In this document: positions 25,024 through 35,900 of the stretch, piece by piece
Numbering within the stretch: position 1 is the stretch's first letter
Layout: every line of letters begins with the position of its first letter
Source: Lingula anatina
Lineage: Eukaryota; Brachiopoda; Lingulata; Lingulida; Lingulidae
Reading direction: 5' to 3'
Assembly (NCBI RefSeq): GCF_001039355.2
Contig: NW_019775436.1
Coordinates: 597,617 to 661,616, forward strand
DNA: 64,000 nucleotides
Made by a program: the position numbers and the translations under genes
Notes under the pieces: generated by a model
The model's database searches: none
Seen by the model: only the letters and a program-made list of their open reading frames with translations
Told to the model about the DNA's origin: nothing

Positions 25024-28000
25024 ATGGCAGATGACGACTGGGCACAGGCTGTTGATGCTCAGGAAAATCAAATAACAGAAAAGGTAAGGAAGAGTAATAA
25101 AAGTCAGTAGATAACGTTGTAATTTTGAGTGATTTTACCGGCGTTTTGTCCTCGTGAGTTTTCATTTTTGTTATTGGTGCTTTTTTTATCGAACGCTCTG
25201 CTTTTTTTTTGTTGAATACTGTCCACTAGATGTTTTAAAATGACTGTGATTTTGAATGAGGGTTAAATACATACATGTTCGTACCCTTTTTGTTCTTTAA
25301 AATATTCTTATTTGCACAGTCATCCTAGTTCAGTTATCAAACTTAAGTTGTAGTTCCTCTTTGAATTGAATTTCTAACTTCTTAACATTTACATTACTGA
25401 ACAGATGAATAAGCGTATTCATGAATAAAAAATAGAGAAGCTTCATAACTTTAATTGTCCTAGGTGGAGAATCTTAAACTTGCAACAGGACAGGGAGATG
25501 CCCCCGCAGCTTCCCCCTCAGCAACCCCCTCAGCAACCCCCTCAGCTACTGCCTCAGCTGCCCCAGAGGGCGAGGAGGGTAAGCATAGCTCTATAAAAAA
25601 AAAATAAATAAATAAATAAATAAATAATAAAAAAGAGATAGAAAAAAGAAAACAGTAAAATGATCTTTCAAAGTACAGAAGTCTAGTACTTTGAATATTT
25701 AATCACTTTGTATTATCCAACTCTAAGCATTAATTTTGTTTCAAATTATATTTTGTTAATTTATTATTGATTTTCGTAATTATTTGCTCATGGAGTCACT
25801 CAGCTAGAACAATGAAGCTCATTGGAAGTGCATCCCAAATTGACAGAGTTGGTATTGTAGAGCTCCAATAATAATACTGGTGTATCTAAAACTACATGCT
25901 TGTGTGACTGTAATTATAGTGTTTTGACAAGGTATGTACATTGAACAAGCCGGCAGAAAATTAAGATTTTCAAATTGAAAAATAATTAAATGTTAATGGT
26001 CATTATATTTCCAGGTGATGCAGCAGATCTCGCTACACAGTCACTGCTGATGAAGAAACTACACAGTAAACTTGTCCAAACCAAATCAGATTTAGAAGTA
26101 CTTCAGAAAGATCCCAACTCCCCTTTGTATTCTGTCAAGTCTTTCGAGGCTTTGAATCTGTAAGCATTATGGATAGAAATGACCGTAACATTTTATTTAA
26201 AGAGACCCTTGATGTGCTTAATAAAGAAATGATATCATGTACAATTTTTACTCAAGCTAGCCATTGTAAAGGAAAGTTTCTTTTTAGTTGTGGCATTTAA
26301 AAAGAAACTGATAATTCAGATTTTCTATAATTTTCAAGCGCAATTTTTATCTCAATAAAACGAGTAAAGTATTAAAAAATAAACAAGAATTTTTTTCTAC
26401 AAAAATCATGACATCCCGTTCCTGTTTTGGAATAAAAAATGAATGATTCCTTTGGTGATTCTAGTAAACCTGAGCTGTTGAAGGGTGTGTATGCAATGGG
26501 TTTCAATGCACCGTCAAAGATTCAAGAAACGGCTCTACCTACACTACTTGCAGACCCGTAAGTATCCTCTCTTTACTTTATAGAACTGTATCAAAGGTTT
26601 GATGTCTAGGATATTTTAGAGAATCTGAATTTGATCTGAATTAGAGAATCTGACAGAAAAAAAGTACAATTGAAAGATTTTTAAAGCAATTTATCATGTT
26701 TAATCTCAAGAAATTGGCATGGCTAAAACAGCATTTCTGTTCAAAGGGCACTGTCTGTCCCTCTGATTCACACGTTATATAATAATTGCAAATAAATAAA
26801 TAAATAAAGCTGGAACACCATGAGATCATATACATAAATCAATGCCCAAAGATATGATAACCTAGTCCCAGAGTGGTATAGGAGAAACTAATTTTAACCA
26901 CCAGGTTAATGAATACACTTCATGTAAGAGTACTGTGAAACTGCCTATGTTTAATATGAAGTTTAATATTTGATACTTTTTCAGACCCAGTAATATGATA
27001 GCCCAGTCTCAAAGTGGTACAGGAAAAACGGCAGCATTTGTCCTCACAATGTTAAGTAGAGTGGACCCCACTAGACACTATCCTCAGGTCTGAATAATGA
27101 TAGAAACTAAGGAGATTTTATGTTTGATAAATTTAGATTTTATTCAATATTTTGAAGAATGCAAGTGCTTTACAGTGGAAAAAAGAATAGATTTGCATAT
27201 TAAATGGTGTCTTTTAACATGTCAATATTTTCAGTTACTAGTATCATTTTCACAGTTTTAAATGAGACACTGGTAACAAATCATACTATTAGGCCTATTG
27301 AATATTCAGCACAAAAACACAATTGGGGAGGGGGGGGATTAAAAATTAAGAATTTTTTGTGTGTGCAAACACAAGATTTGGCAAGGAGATAAACCTTTTC
27401 TACATATGTGCCAATAAAACTTGGGGAAATTGTTGGTAGGATAGCAATACTTTATATACTGTCAATTCCTTACAGTGCCTGTGTCTTGCTCCAACCTATG
27501 AGCTAGCCTTACAAATAGGGGAAGTTACTCAACAGATGTCCCAGTTCATGCAAGTCAAGATAGGATATGCAGTTCGAGGAGAGAGAGGTAATGTTGAGGT
27601 ATAAGACTTCCAGGTTTTTGCGGATAATCTGGATATTTTGGTGCTTTAATATATTCTCCTCAGACCTTCTGTATAGAGTTGCCCACTTTGGTGCTTGCAT
27701 TTTCTGGATTCTTGTAAAATGTCAACATTCATTACTAGTAGTAGATTGTTGCTGATTTAGTGTGTGTTTTTGTGTGTGCATGTATGTTTGTGTGTATGTG
27801 CTGCTGCATTTTTTGTCTTGTCTTGTGCTCTGATGACCCCCAATCTCAAAGTGTGGCAGCATCATTCAGTAAGCATGAATTCAAGGCAGTTTCTCTCTCA
27901 TTGAGCGAGTAGTAAAAATAGACATTCTTTGCTGCACCCTGTAACAACCCCAGATTGTGTTAGTTGGGCTCAACCGGAAAAGGTCAGATTGTGTGGGTTG

Positions 28001-31000
28001 GGTTCAACCGGAAAAGAAAGAAAGGGTGGAGGCCGTGAAGGAGAAAGGAAGGGAGTCACCGTGGGAAGCTAATGTTTCCAGGAATTTATAGACTAAAAAC
28101 ATATATAGCCTGGAAATAGAGTAACCCAGCATGGTGACCTTTATGAAATGATTACAAAGATAGTGACATTTCATTGATGGTGAGCTTTATGAAATGATAA
28201 CAAAGACAGTGACATATCAGTGACATTTGTAACACCGGCGCCGGCGTCCACGTCAGTGACCGTTTTATCGTTCATGATAACTTTTGCGACGAATTATTCA
28301 ACCTCCCTGGTGTATAAGGAGAATGATGTCGACATGCCGCCTCCTCCACCGTCGAAGGACAGCTAGTGTTCCGGATAACTGTGTCAACGTGTCGCCTCCT
28401 CCATCATTGCCTTCACCGCTTTTAGTACCAATGCTTCCATGAAGACGTGTGAACGGGAATTAAGTAGGATTGTTACATGGTTTATTTTGTTAAATGACTA
28501 TGCATTTAGAGACATTGTTGATTTATATTAATAAATTATATTTGAGAGTACAAATAAAACTTTATTTTGTCATAACAACCCAGAATGCTGTAAAAATTTA
28601 ACACAATCAACCTATCATTCTAGTGAGCAGAGGAGAGAGGCTAACAGATCACATCATCATTGGCACGCCTGGCACAGTGATGGACTGGGGGTTGAAGTTC
28701 AAGGCATTTGATCTCAAGAAAATCGAGGTGTTTGTGCTGGACGAGGCAGACGTCATGATCGCCACTCAAGGTCACCAAGACCAGTCTGTCCGTATACACA
28801 GGTATATTTGTGTGTGTGACCTAGGGTGTGTTTTCACTAAAGTTGCGTTGGCTCAACTCCGTAGATGCTGTGTCAGTAGATTGCATGAGTGCAATATTAG
28901 CTGTATGTACTTGATGTAATGGCATGGAATTGGAATTGGCCTGGGATGTTTTGAAAAAAGTTTAGCTTACAGAAACTGAGTTAGTTTATTGCTACTTTCA
29001 GGACTATTCTGAGTATAAGTTTCTTCAATGTCAAATTATTTCTTTTTTGTTATCTTTAGAGCTCTTAGAAAAGACTGCAAGATGGTTCTTCTTTAGTTTC
29101 AAAGGTTATCTTTTGTATAAAGTTAAGTAATTGTTAATATTTAGTTAACTTTTTTAATCATTTCTAGAGGTCTGGATTCATCCATTTTTTATTCAAGGGG
29201 TATTCTTATAAGTTATCTAAGTGTCATAAAGCTGCAATAAAATGTGTTTTCAATATTTCTAGAGGCCTAAGAAAGGACTGCCAGATGCTCCTATTCTCTG
29301 CCACTTATGACGAACCTGTCATGAGATTTGCGCAGGCAGTGGTACGAGATGCAGTCGTAATACGTCTACGCAGGGAGGAGGAGAGTCTCGACAACATCAA
29401 GCAATTCTACATCATGTGCAGAGATCAGCAGGAGAAATTCCAGGCACTGTCCAATATATATGGCACCATTTCCATCGGTCAGAGCATGATATTTTGTCAT
29501 GTAAGTGCGATATTTAGGTTTAAATACTTGACTTTGGGACCATTCGTTATACTGACCTAGCTGACACGCACTCACTCCATGGGGACTCTTGCTGAATGCA
29601 ATTGGGAAAAAATTGTACCACTTTTCCAGACCCTTCCACTGCATCTTGGCCATCTGTCCTAAAAGATGACCTCAACGCTTTCTTTCCTTTTTCAGACCCA
29701 TTACACTGGGTCTTGCTTATCTGTCTTTTTTCTTTCCAGACCCGTCGCACTGCATCTTGGCTGTCTGTCTTAAAAGATGAACTCAAAGATTTCTTCTTCC
29801 TTTTCCAGACTCGTCGCACTGCGTCGTGGCTATCTGAGCAGATGAGCAAAGAGGGTCATGCCGTGGCACTTCTCAGCGGAGAGCTGACAGTAGAACAGAG
29901 GTCCAGTGTCATCAACAGGTTCCGGGAGGGAAAAGAGAAGGTCCTGATAACCACCAATGTGTCTGCCAGAGGTGTGTATGGAAGGTCTGGGCAGACTAGG
30001 TCAACATTTGGACCAGAAATCAGAGCTGGTGTAACAGAAATGGAAGTCTGCTAGGAACCGTAGTCCATCTCCCTTTACTTTGTACTCCCTTTACTTTGGT
30101 GACATTCATCTCATATACTGAGCCCAATACTCCGACTAACCCTAACCTATACTTATCATATGGGAGCCCAGACTTCACTTCCTGTTACACTGGCTTGTAT
30201 CATCAGACAATGGAAATTTATTGATTAACCAGGGGTGATTTTAATCTTTAATATGCCACTGGCTCTGTAGAGTCCCTTTTCAAGGTGATCTGCCCATAAG
30301 AGAACCCATTCTGGTCTGATTTCCAATTTGAATATGTCCATATCTGTATGGGCTTTAAGATGTATTCGCCATTTTCAGACCAAATTTTTAAACCTATCAT
30401 TTAATTTTTTTCTGGATTATTGAATTAACAATTTGTTAGCAGCAAGTCTTTGTCATCTCTTTCAGGTATAGATATAGAGCAGGTCACCGTGGTGGTGAAC
30501 TTTGACCTCCCTATAGATCAAAAAGGCAACCCCGATTGTGAAACTTACCTCCACAGGATTGGGCGGACAGGCAGGTTTGGAAAGTCTGGCCTTGCTATTA
30601 ATATGATAGACAGCGACAGAAACTTGCATAACTTGAAGAAGATTGAAGCTCATTTTGGTAAGTTTTTTTGGTTAAAGATTGTAACTATCTTGATACCAGT
30701 TGATAGTAATAGTAGCTATTTATTGTCACATTTGTACTCATTATGAAATTAAATTTTTAGCATCCTGTTAATAAAATGTAGAATTTAAATTGAAAAAATT
30801 CTTTTAATAGGTTGTTTGCTAACTTGAGAAATAATAGAATCTAAAGTTATATTCAAAAGACAACCAATGTTGGTAATTGTGAAACTGTCTTTATGTCAAA
30901 GAAACTGTACTTATAAATGGTTTCACACAGTGTCATAATAGTTAAATCAGCAAGTTACAGATTTTTTTGATGTTTTTCAGGCAAGAAGATCTATCATCTG

Positions 31001-31042
31001 GATGCTGAAGATATGGATGAAATAGAAAAGATCACCTCCTAG
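25024..31042 (+). CDS. DDX19: DEAD-box RNA helicase DDX19/DBP5
   Basis: Eleven phase-consistent exons: 25024-25083, 25464-25578, 26015-26159, 26465-26557, 26985-27087, 27476-27587, 28624-28801, 29263-29500, 29809-29971, 30466-30657 and 30981-31042, giving 486 residues (human DDX19B is 479). The protein is the mRNA-export helicase that remodels mRNPs at the nuclear pore. Motifs in order: Q motif GFNAPSKIQ (Gln127), motif I SQSGTGKT (Lys152), Ia PTYELA (178-183), Ib GTPGT (223-227), II DEAD (249-252), III SAT (281-283), LLSG (369-372), [11 protein letters not shown] (396-405), [10 protein letters not shown] (432-439). [13 protein letters not shown] and [10 protein letters not shown] are DDX19 signatures. 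Residues 35-56 are a Ser/Ala/Thr/Pro repeat from a short tandem DNA repeat. Exon 9 has extra upstream acceptors (29630, 29696, 29740). The last choice is used here because it matches the family. Confidence 0.96.
26848..26891 (+). pseudogene. Decayed duplicate of DDX19 exon 5
   Basis: About 95 bp upstream of genuine exon 5 the sequence ATATGATAACCTAGTCCCAG, then AGTGGTATAGGAGAAAC, follows the exon's ATATGATAGCCCAGTCTCAA, then AGTGGTACAGGAAAAAC (the motif I region). It contains an in-frame stop, has lost the Lys of GTGKT and lacks an acceptor. Confidence 0.8.
27951..28440. repeat. Diverged local duplications in DDX19 intron 6
   Basis: Three short duplicated motifs occur in succession: TTGGGCTCAACCGGAAAAGG (twice near 27962-28015), a CTTTATGAAATGATNACAAAGA block (twice near 28140-28208), and a CATGCCGCCTCCTCCACCGT-like block (twice near 28335-28420). 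Each pair is spaced 45-70 bp. No coding support. Confidence 0.6.
29060..29098 (+). pseudogene. Decayed duplicate of DDX19 exon 8 start
   Basis: An acceptor-like TTATCTTTAG is followed by a sequence that would read [12 protein letters not shown] then a stop; genuine exon 8 (29263) starts [15 protein letters not shown]. Similarity stops after about 36 nt. The copy lies about 200 bp upstream of the functional exon. Confidence 0.75.
29622..29808 (+). repeat. Three extra copies of the DDX19 exon 9 acceptor and exon start
   Basis: Starts at 29630, 29696 and 29740 each have a CTTT(T/C)CAG acceptor followed by ACCC and a version of CGTCGCACTGCATCTTGG, like genuine exon 9 at 29809. The copy at 29740 is intact: its 69 nt are open and in frame with exon 9, so using that acceptor would insert 23 residues ([17 protein letters not shown] and a Phe-rich end) before the normal [11 protein letters not shown]. 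The copies at 29630 and 29696 would shift frame. Confidence 0.8.
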
Positions 31043-31496
31043 TGGATGTGTTATGACAGATTTTAAAGTTTTAAAAGAAAACAGGCAGTTATTTAAGCAG
31101 CAAGTTTACAGGATGTAGTTTTAGAAGATAAACAGATTGCCTTTCTTTGAAGAGCTGCCAGAGAAATCTTGAGTTTCACTGCAGTCTTATGACAGAACTT
31201 ATGTTGCAATCTGGACCGTCACGTCATTTGGAGATTTTCCTGGGTTGCCGTTTGCACAAATCTGAAAATTTCCTACCATTGAAAAAAAAATTCTGACAAT
31301 TGAGAAAGTTCATATGACATTAGGTGAATTATTTGGTTTTGTCAAATTCATTTTTGAAATGCCAACACTGAACTATAGAGCCAAAGGTTTATTGAGAACA
31401 GTGTGACGTTTTATAACTACTTTTACCCATAAGGTCTATTCAGTATTCACTATTTTTAATTTGAGGACAATTTGCAATGCTTATTTTAGATCTGCA

Positions 31497-31502
31497 AATA
31501 AA
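31497..31502 (+). terminator. Likely polyadenylation signal of DDX19
   Basis: AATAAA about 455 nt after the DDX19 stop codon, the first canonical hexamer I see in that 3' region. Confidence 0.5.
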
Positions 31503-32474
31503 ATATGCTGAAGAACATGCAATTTTAGGTATTCTGCTCAACTTCTGATTTTGGCAGCTCTTGGGTGATGCAACACGTTGAAAGAGATCCCATCAAGTTA
31601 TTATTTTTTCACTTGGCAGTAGGACTCAGAAGTTGACTGCACTGTTCATTTCATTACTGCAAACTATTATAAAATGAACATTTACTTGTTCAAAGTATAT
31701 TTTCTATAAATAAAGAATGCAGATTGAACAAAAACATTTAGACTTTTTTTTATTAAAATACTGGCTTTATTGTAATGAGTAGCAACAATAAGGCTCAAAC
31801 TTATTGTCTGTAATATTTGAGAGGAAAAAAATTGCACGATGGCACTTTGTTTATCGTCCAGTCTTGTCAACAACTTGTGTGAATACCCTTCCAAACCTGA
31901 AAATTGGGAGACTGCAATTTTGCAGCCCCTATATCTAAGAAGTATTACAATAAAAATAAATATTTTCACTATTTTACATATATACAAGGGGGATTATTTC
32001 ATTTTTCACAATTTGCAGAAAGAAAATTACAAAACATCAATTAAATGTATAACTACACAGTGAAGCAAATGTGGCCAAGTAAGGCACAGTACATCTAATG
32101 CCAAGAGGATTAAGCAGACTCCTAAATAGACAAGCCTATAAAAATAAGCTCTAAATTCAGTTGGACATGCACATTTCTACAAGCCTCTATAACTGCCTGA
32201 TATATATGGTTCAACAGATATGAACAACATTTCCAGTACTTTGAAATTCTTACATGTTGTGGGAGGAAATGTTGCTTCCTAACCTCTCAGTTTCGAGTAG
32301 ACTCAAGATAAATAAAAATATATGCAACAACAACAACAAACTCCTTTTTTCTACAAACTGTCGCATCCCATGATTGAACTTGAGGAGAAAAAATTTTAAT
32401 CCATGTTTTTCACAAAAATTTTCAAGTCTACCTTAGCTTAGTGCTACACGACATACATATGGGCTGTCATATGC

Positions 32475-32480
32475 TTTATT
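32475..32480 (-). terminator. Likely polyadenylation signal of cyclin L
   Basis: AATAAA on the minus strand about 445 nt beyond the cyclin L stop codon. Another candidate lies further downstream near 31765. Confidence 0.4.
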
Positions 32481-32924
32481 TACATATGTTCTGGTAACTA
32501 TACCCCAAACATTTCAAAAACAGAATACAGTGAACGTGTATCATTAATCAGTTGACTTACTCTTCAAACATTTCAAGCTATACAACCAAAGGATCCCTGA
32601 GACGCATCCTCTCCTACATCTTACATGTTAACCTATTCATTGGAAAGTGCAAGTCAGTAAGTTTTTCTTTCATATTCTTTAAGTTTACATAATATTTTTT
32701 TAGCCTTTTTTTTTTTACTTTAACTTCTGGATTTTATCTTTTCGCTAATAAATTTATGCTTCTCCCTAGCTGTCACTAGACTGCCAAAGTGTGAGAAAAA
32801 AGGAATCCGAATTTGCCAAAAAAAGACAAAACGCCACCACCAAAGGTACCAATCAATGTAAAGGCAACAGAACAGAGTCATCTTACAAGTACATACTTCA
32901 CAACAGAACTTAAATCAGGACTCA

Positions 32925-35900
32925 TCATCTTCTATACCTATCATCATATCTATGCTTATCATAGGCTTTATACTTTTCACTGGACTTGTGATGCCCATTG
33001 GCGCTGCCTCCGTGTTTCTTGGACCTATGGCGATCCTTTGACCTCGACCTTGACCTGTATCTTTCTTTCTCCTTCAAGTTCTTCTTGGAGTGTTTGCGAT
33101 CGGGAGAGCGGCTGTAAGAGCGACTACGGCTCCTTGCTCGAGGCGAGAGAGACCTGCTCCTTCGACGCTTGTGCACATTGCGATGCTTGTCTTTGGGATC
33201 GTAGTGGTCGTAAGCTTTGTCCTTCTTATATTTTCTAGGGGGAGAATGTCGTTTCTTCTTAGGTGATGGACTTTTGCTGTGACTTCTGCTTGAGGTATTT
33301 CTGAAATACAAAAGATAATACCAGGAGGCTGAACAAAAGAAAGGGTAAGGTTAATACTTATTTAAAATACAAATAGCATTATCCAGATATTCCTTACAAA
33401 ACTGACCACAAACCAATTATGTTATGTCACTTGCATTTAATGTCCCCTTATCCTTAACAAAAGGCCCTGAGACCAAAATCACAAAGCAGATTTTATATAC
33501 AGTCAGCTATCTTCACGTAATAGTATTCGCCAGATTCTACAACTGTGTCAAACAAGTCTACAGATTATAAGGCCAGCGCCTTGCAAAACCCACCTGTTTT
33601 TGTAACTTCTTGGCACAGAAGAGCTCCTACTCCTGCTACGCGTGTGACCTCTTTTCTTCTTGCGATCTACATGGTTGTAGTCCTTGAGGCTTCCACTCCT
33701 GTCCGACCTGTCCTCTTCCTGCTTCACCTTGGCGACTAGGGTGTGGGGAGAAGGGCTGACATTCTTCGGGGATGCTGCAGAGAGGAAAGAGAAAGTGACT
33801 TATTTTTCAAAGGTTTATTCTTTACAAAGCTAGTTACTCAATAATTATGCCATCACTTCTGCCCCAGTTTCAGATCTTAACAAGTCGACAGAGAAGCAGT
33901 ACAAATCAATCATCAAGCAAAAGTGTTCTGTGGATTTATACGAAAATAATCTTTCTCTTAGTATTCCAAGGTGTGCATCATTGAGAAATTTCACTACGTC
34001 AAGCATTGAGAAACTGGTCTACAACTGTCACAAACTAAAAGCGATCTTCAAGAAAAATTATCCACATGCATTTTTTTTTCTTTTGTAAAAAAAGAACTTA
34101 CAAGGCCTTGAAGTGGAGTTTGGAGTATTTCCCGCGGAGATTCCTAGGTCCTTTAACGTCTTCTTCTTATCATTGATGATCTGGTGGCACTGTTTGACTA
34201 GAGCATCCAGCTTCTCTGCATTAGGCTGGAAATTAAATCATTTACATTTGATTCTTGCTCATTTTCTAATTTTATGTCTTTCAAAAAGAAGTTAATATAA
34301 AACATTTGTACATACCATCCGCAATCACTTACTAGAAACAAATTTTCTAATCCACCACAAAAATACTATGTTACAAAAGAAATAACTTTCCTTTTTTCCA
34401 AAAAAAAAGCAAATAAATTTATGGGTTTTCTATCATTATACAACTCCAGTATTCTAAACAAGCTTCTCACCTTAGGTCTGGCATACAACTTGAGCAAGGT
34501 CATACAGATGGCGCGGATGTCTTCTTCTTCCACACCAAACAGTTCAAACCAGGGGCGCGGACTGCTAGGCATAGGAATCTGAAAGAAATATGGAGGACGG
34601 GGTAAGTTTTCTTTGTAATATGCTTTACCTTCTTAACTTTTTCTTTTTTAATAATTTTTTTAATCTTAACTTTTAAGAAACAGAAGTTTTTAGAGATATC
34701 CTTGTAATAAAAGTCTGAAAATGTAACCTTCTTATAAAAGTTTGAAAATGTAAGCCAGGATGTTTAGCGATTCATTTTTTTGTGTGAGAGTAAGTCTCAA
34801 CCTCCAGGTTGGGCAATAAAAAATAATAAATATATGTAGCTTAAGCAATAGCTTACTTTAGAAGTAAGCAAAAGCCAGTTAAGTGTTTCTTACCCTGAGT
34901 TGCCGGGCAGCCAGATAGATGCAGGCACAGGCTATGGTCTCTGGGTAGTACCTCACAAACACATCCGTACGGAAACTGTCATTCATGTAGTTCCTACAAA
35001 ATATTTTAACAGCATGCACAATGAGGCATACAAATGCCACAGAGATCGATTGTCAAAGCTGGTGCTAAAACACTGAATGTTTGTCAGAGCTTATGATGCA
35101 CACATGATATTGTCTGAAATTTCCAAAGTCGCATCTCAAGAGAATACAGTATCCTTTTAAGTTTTCAACTTCCTTTTACAATGAATGATTATGCAAGATT
35201 TTCAACTCCCCTTTTCATTGGACCATTATGTAAGATATTTTTTTTTGTTATATACGCCTATTCACCATTGGTGAGCAAGGAATATTTACACTAAGTTTTA
35301 CCTTTCCTTTTCCTGACCTGCAGCTTAGGTGGGTAGAGTGAGAACTCAGCATGGGTTGAGGGGAAACATGATATCACATTCACCTTCGCATGTATCAACA
35401 TTTCTATACAGACAACTTAAGGTGGTGGAAACACAGAGCATTGATCAACCCAAACCTTTTCAAGAGAATACACATCCTGGATATAAGGTGCTGAATGGGA
35501 GCAACATTTAAAACACACATCTCATCAATTGTTCTTTTTGGGACACTTTTTCTCCCTCCACGTTTTGGAGATCCTTCCATGATTCTGGAACTATAGAGTT
35601 CTGGTCTATACAATGCCTGGTTGGTTAAGTCTTTCCAATCTGGCTGGCCCTGATCTGCTTGGAGAGAGTTAGTAGGCTATCCCACATCCTTTTAGCCATG
35701 AATGATATCAAGTCCTACGCCTGCAACCTGCAACATTCGCCTGTACACCTTGTAAGTTCAATTTTCTCCTTACAGCAAAATTTTCTTTAACAAAGTTACT
35801 CACTGCCTTCTTTCTTTTGCAAATACATAGATACACATCTCTAAGACCAACATATACTTGTACCTTGTGAAAGAAAGTCGGTCATCTGAGTTAAGTAACA

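Larger units (their letters stand above)
31043..32924. other. Convergent 3' regions of DDX19 and cyclin L
   Basis: No coding exon supported. It holds the two 3' UTRs: a plus-strand AATAAA at 31497 and a minus-strand AATAAA at 32475-32480. The sequence is A+T-rich with short random frames only. Confidence 0.6.

Noticed and set aside
28624-28801. Possibility that the DDX19-like gene is a pseudogene because of its duplicated exon fragments
   Set aside because: All eleven main exons are open, phases agree and every helicase motif is intact; only the extra copies are decayed.
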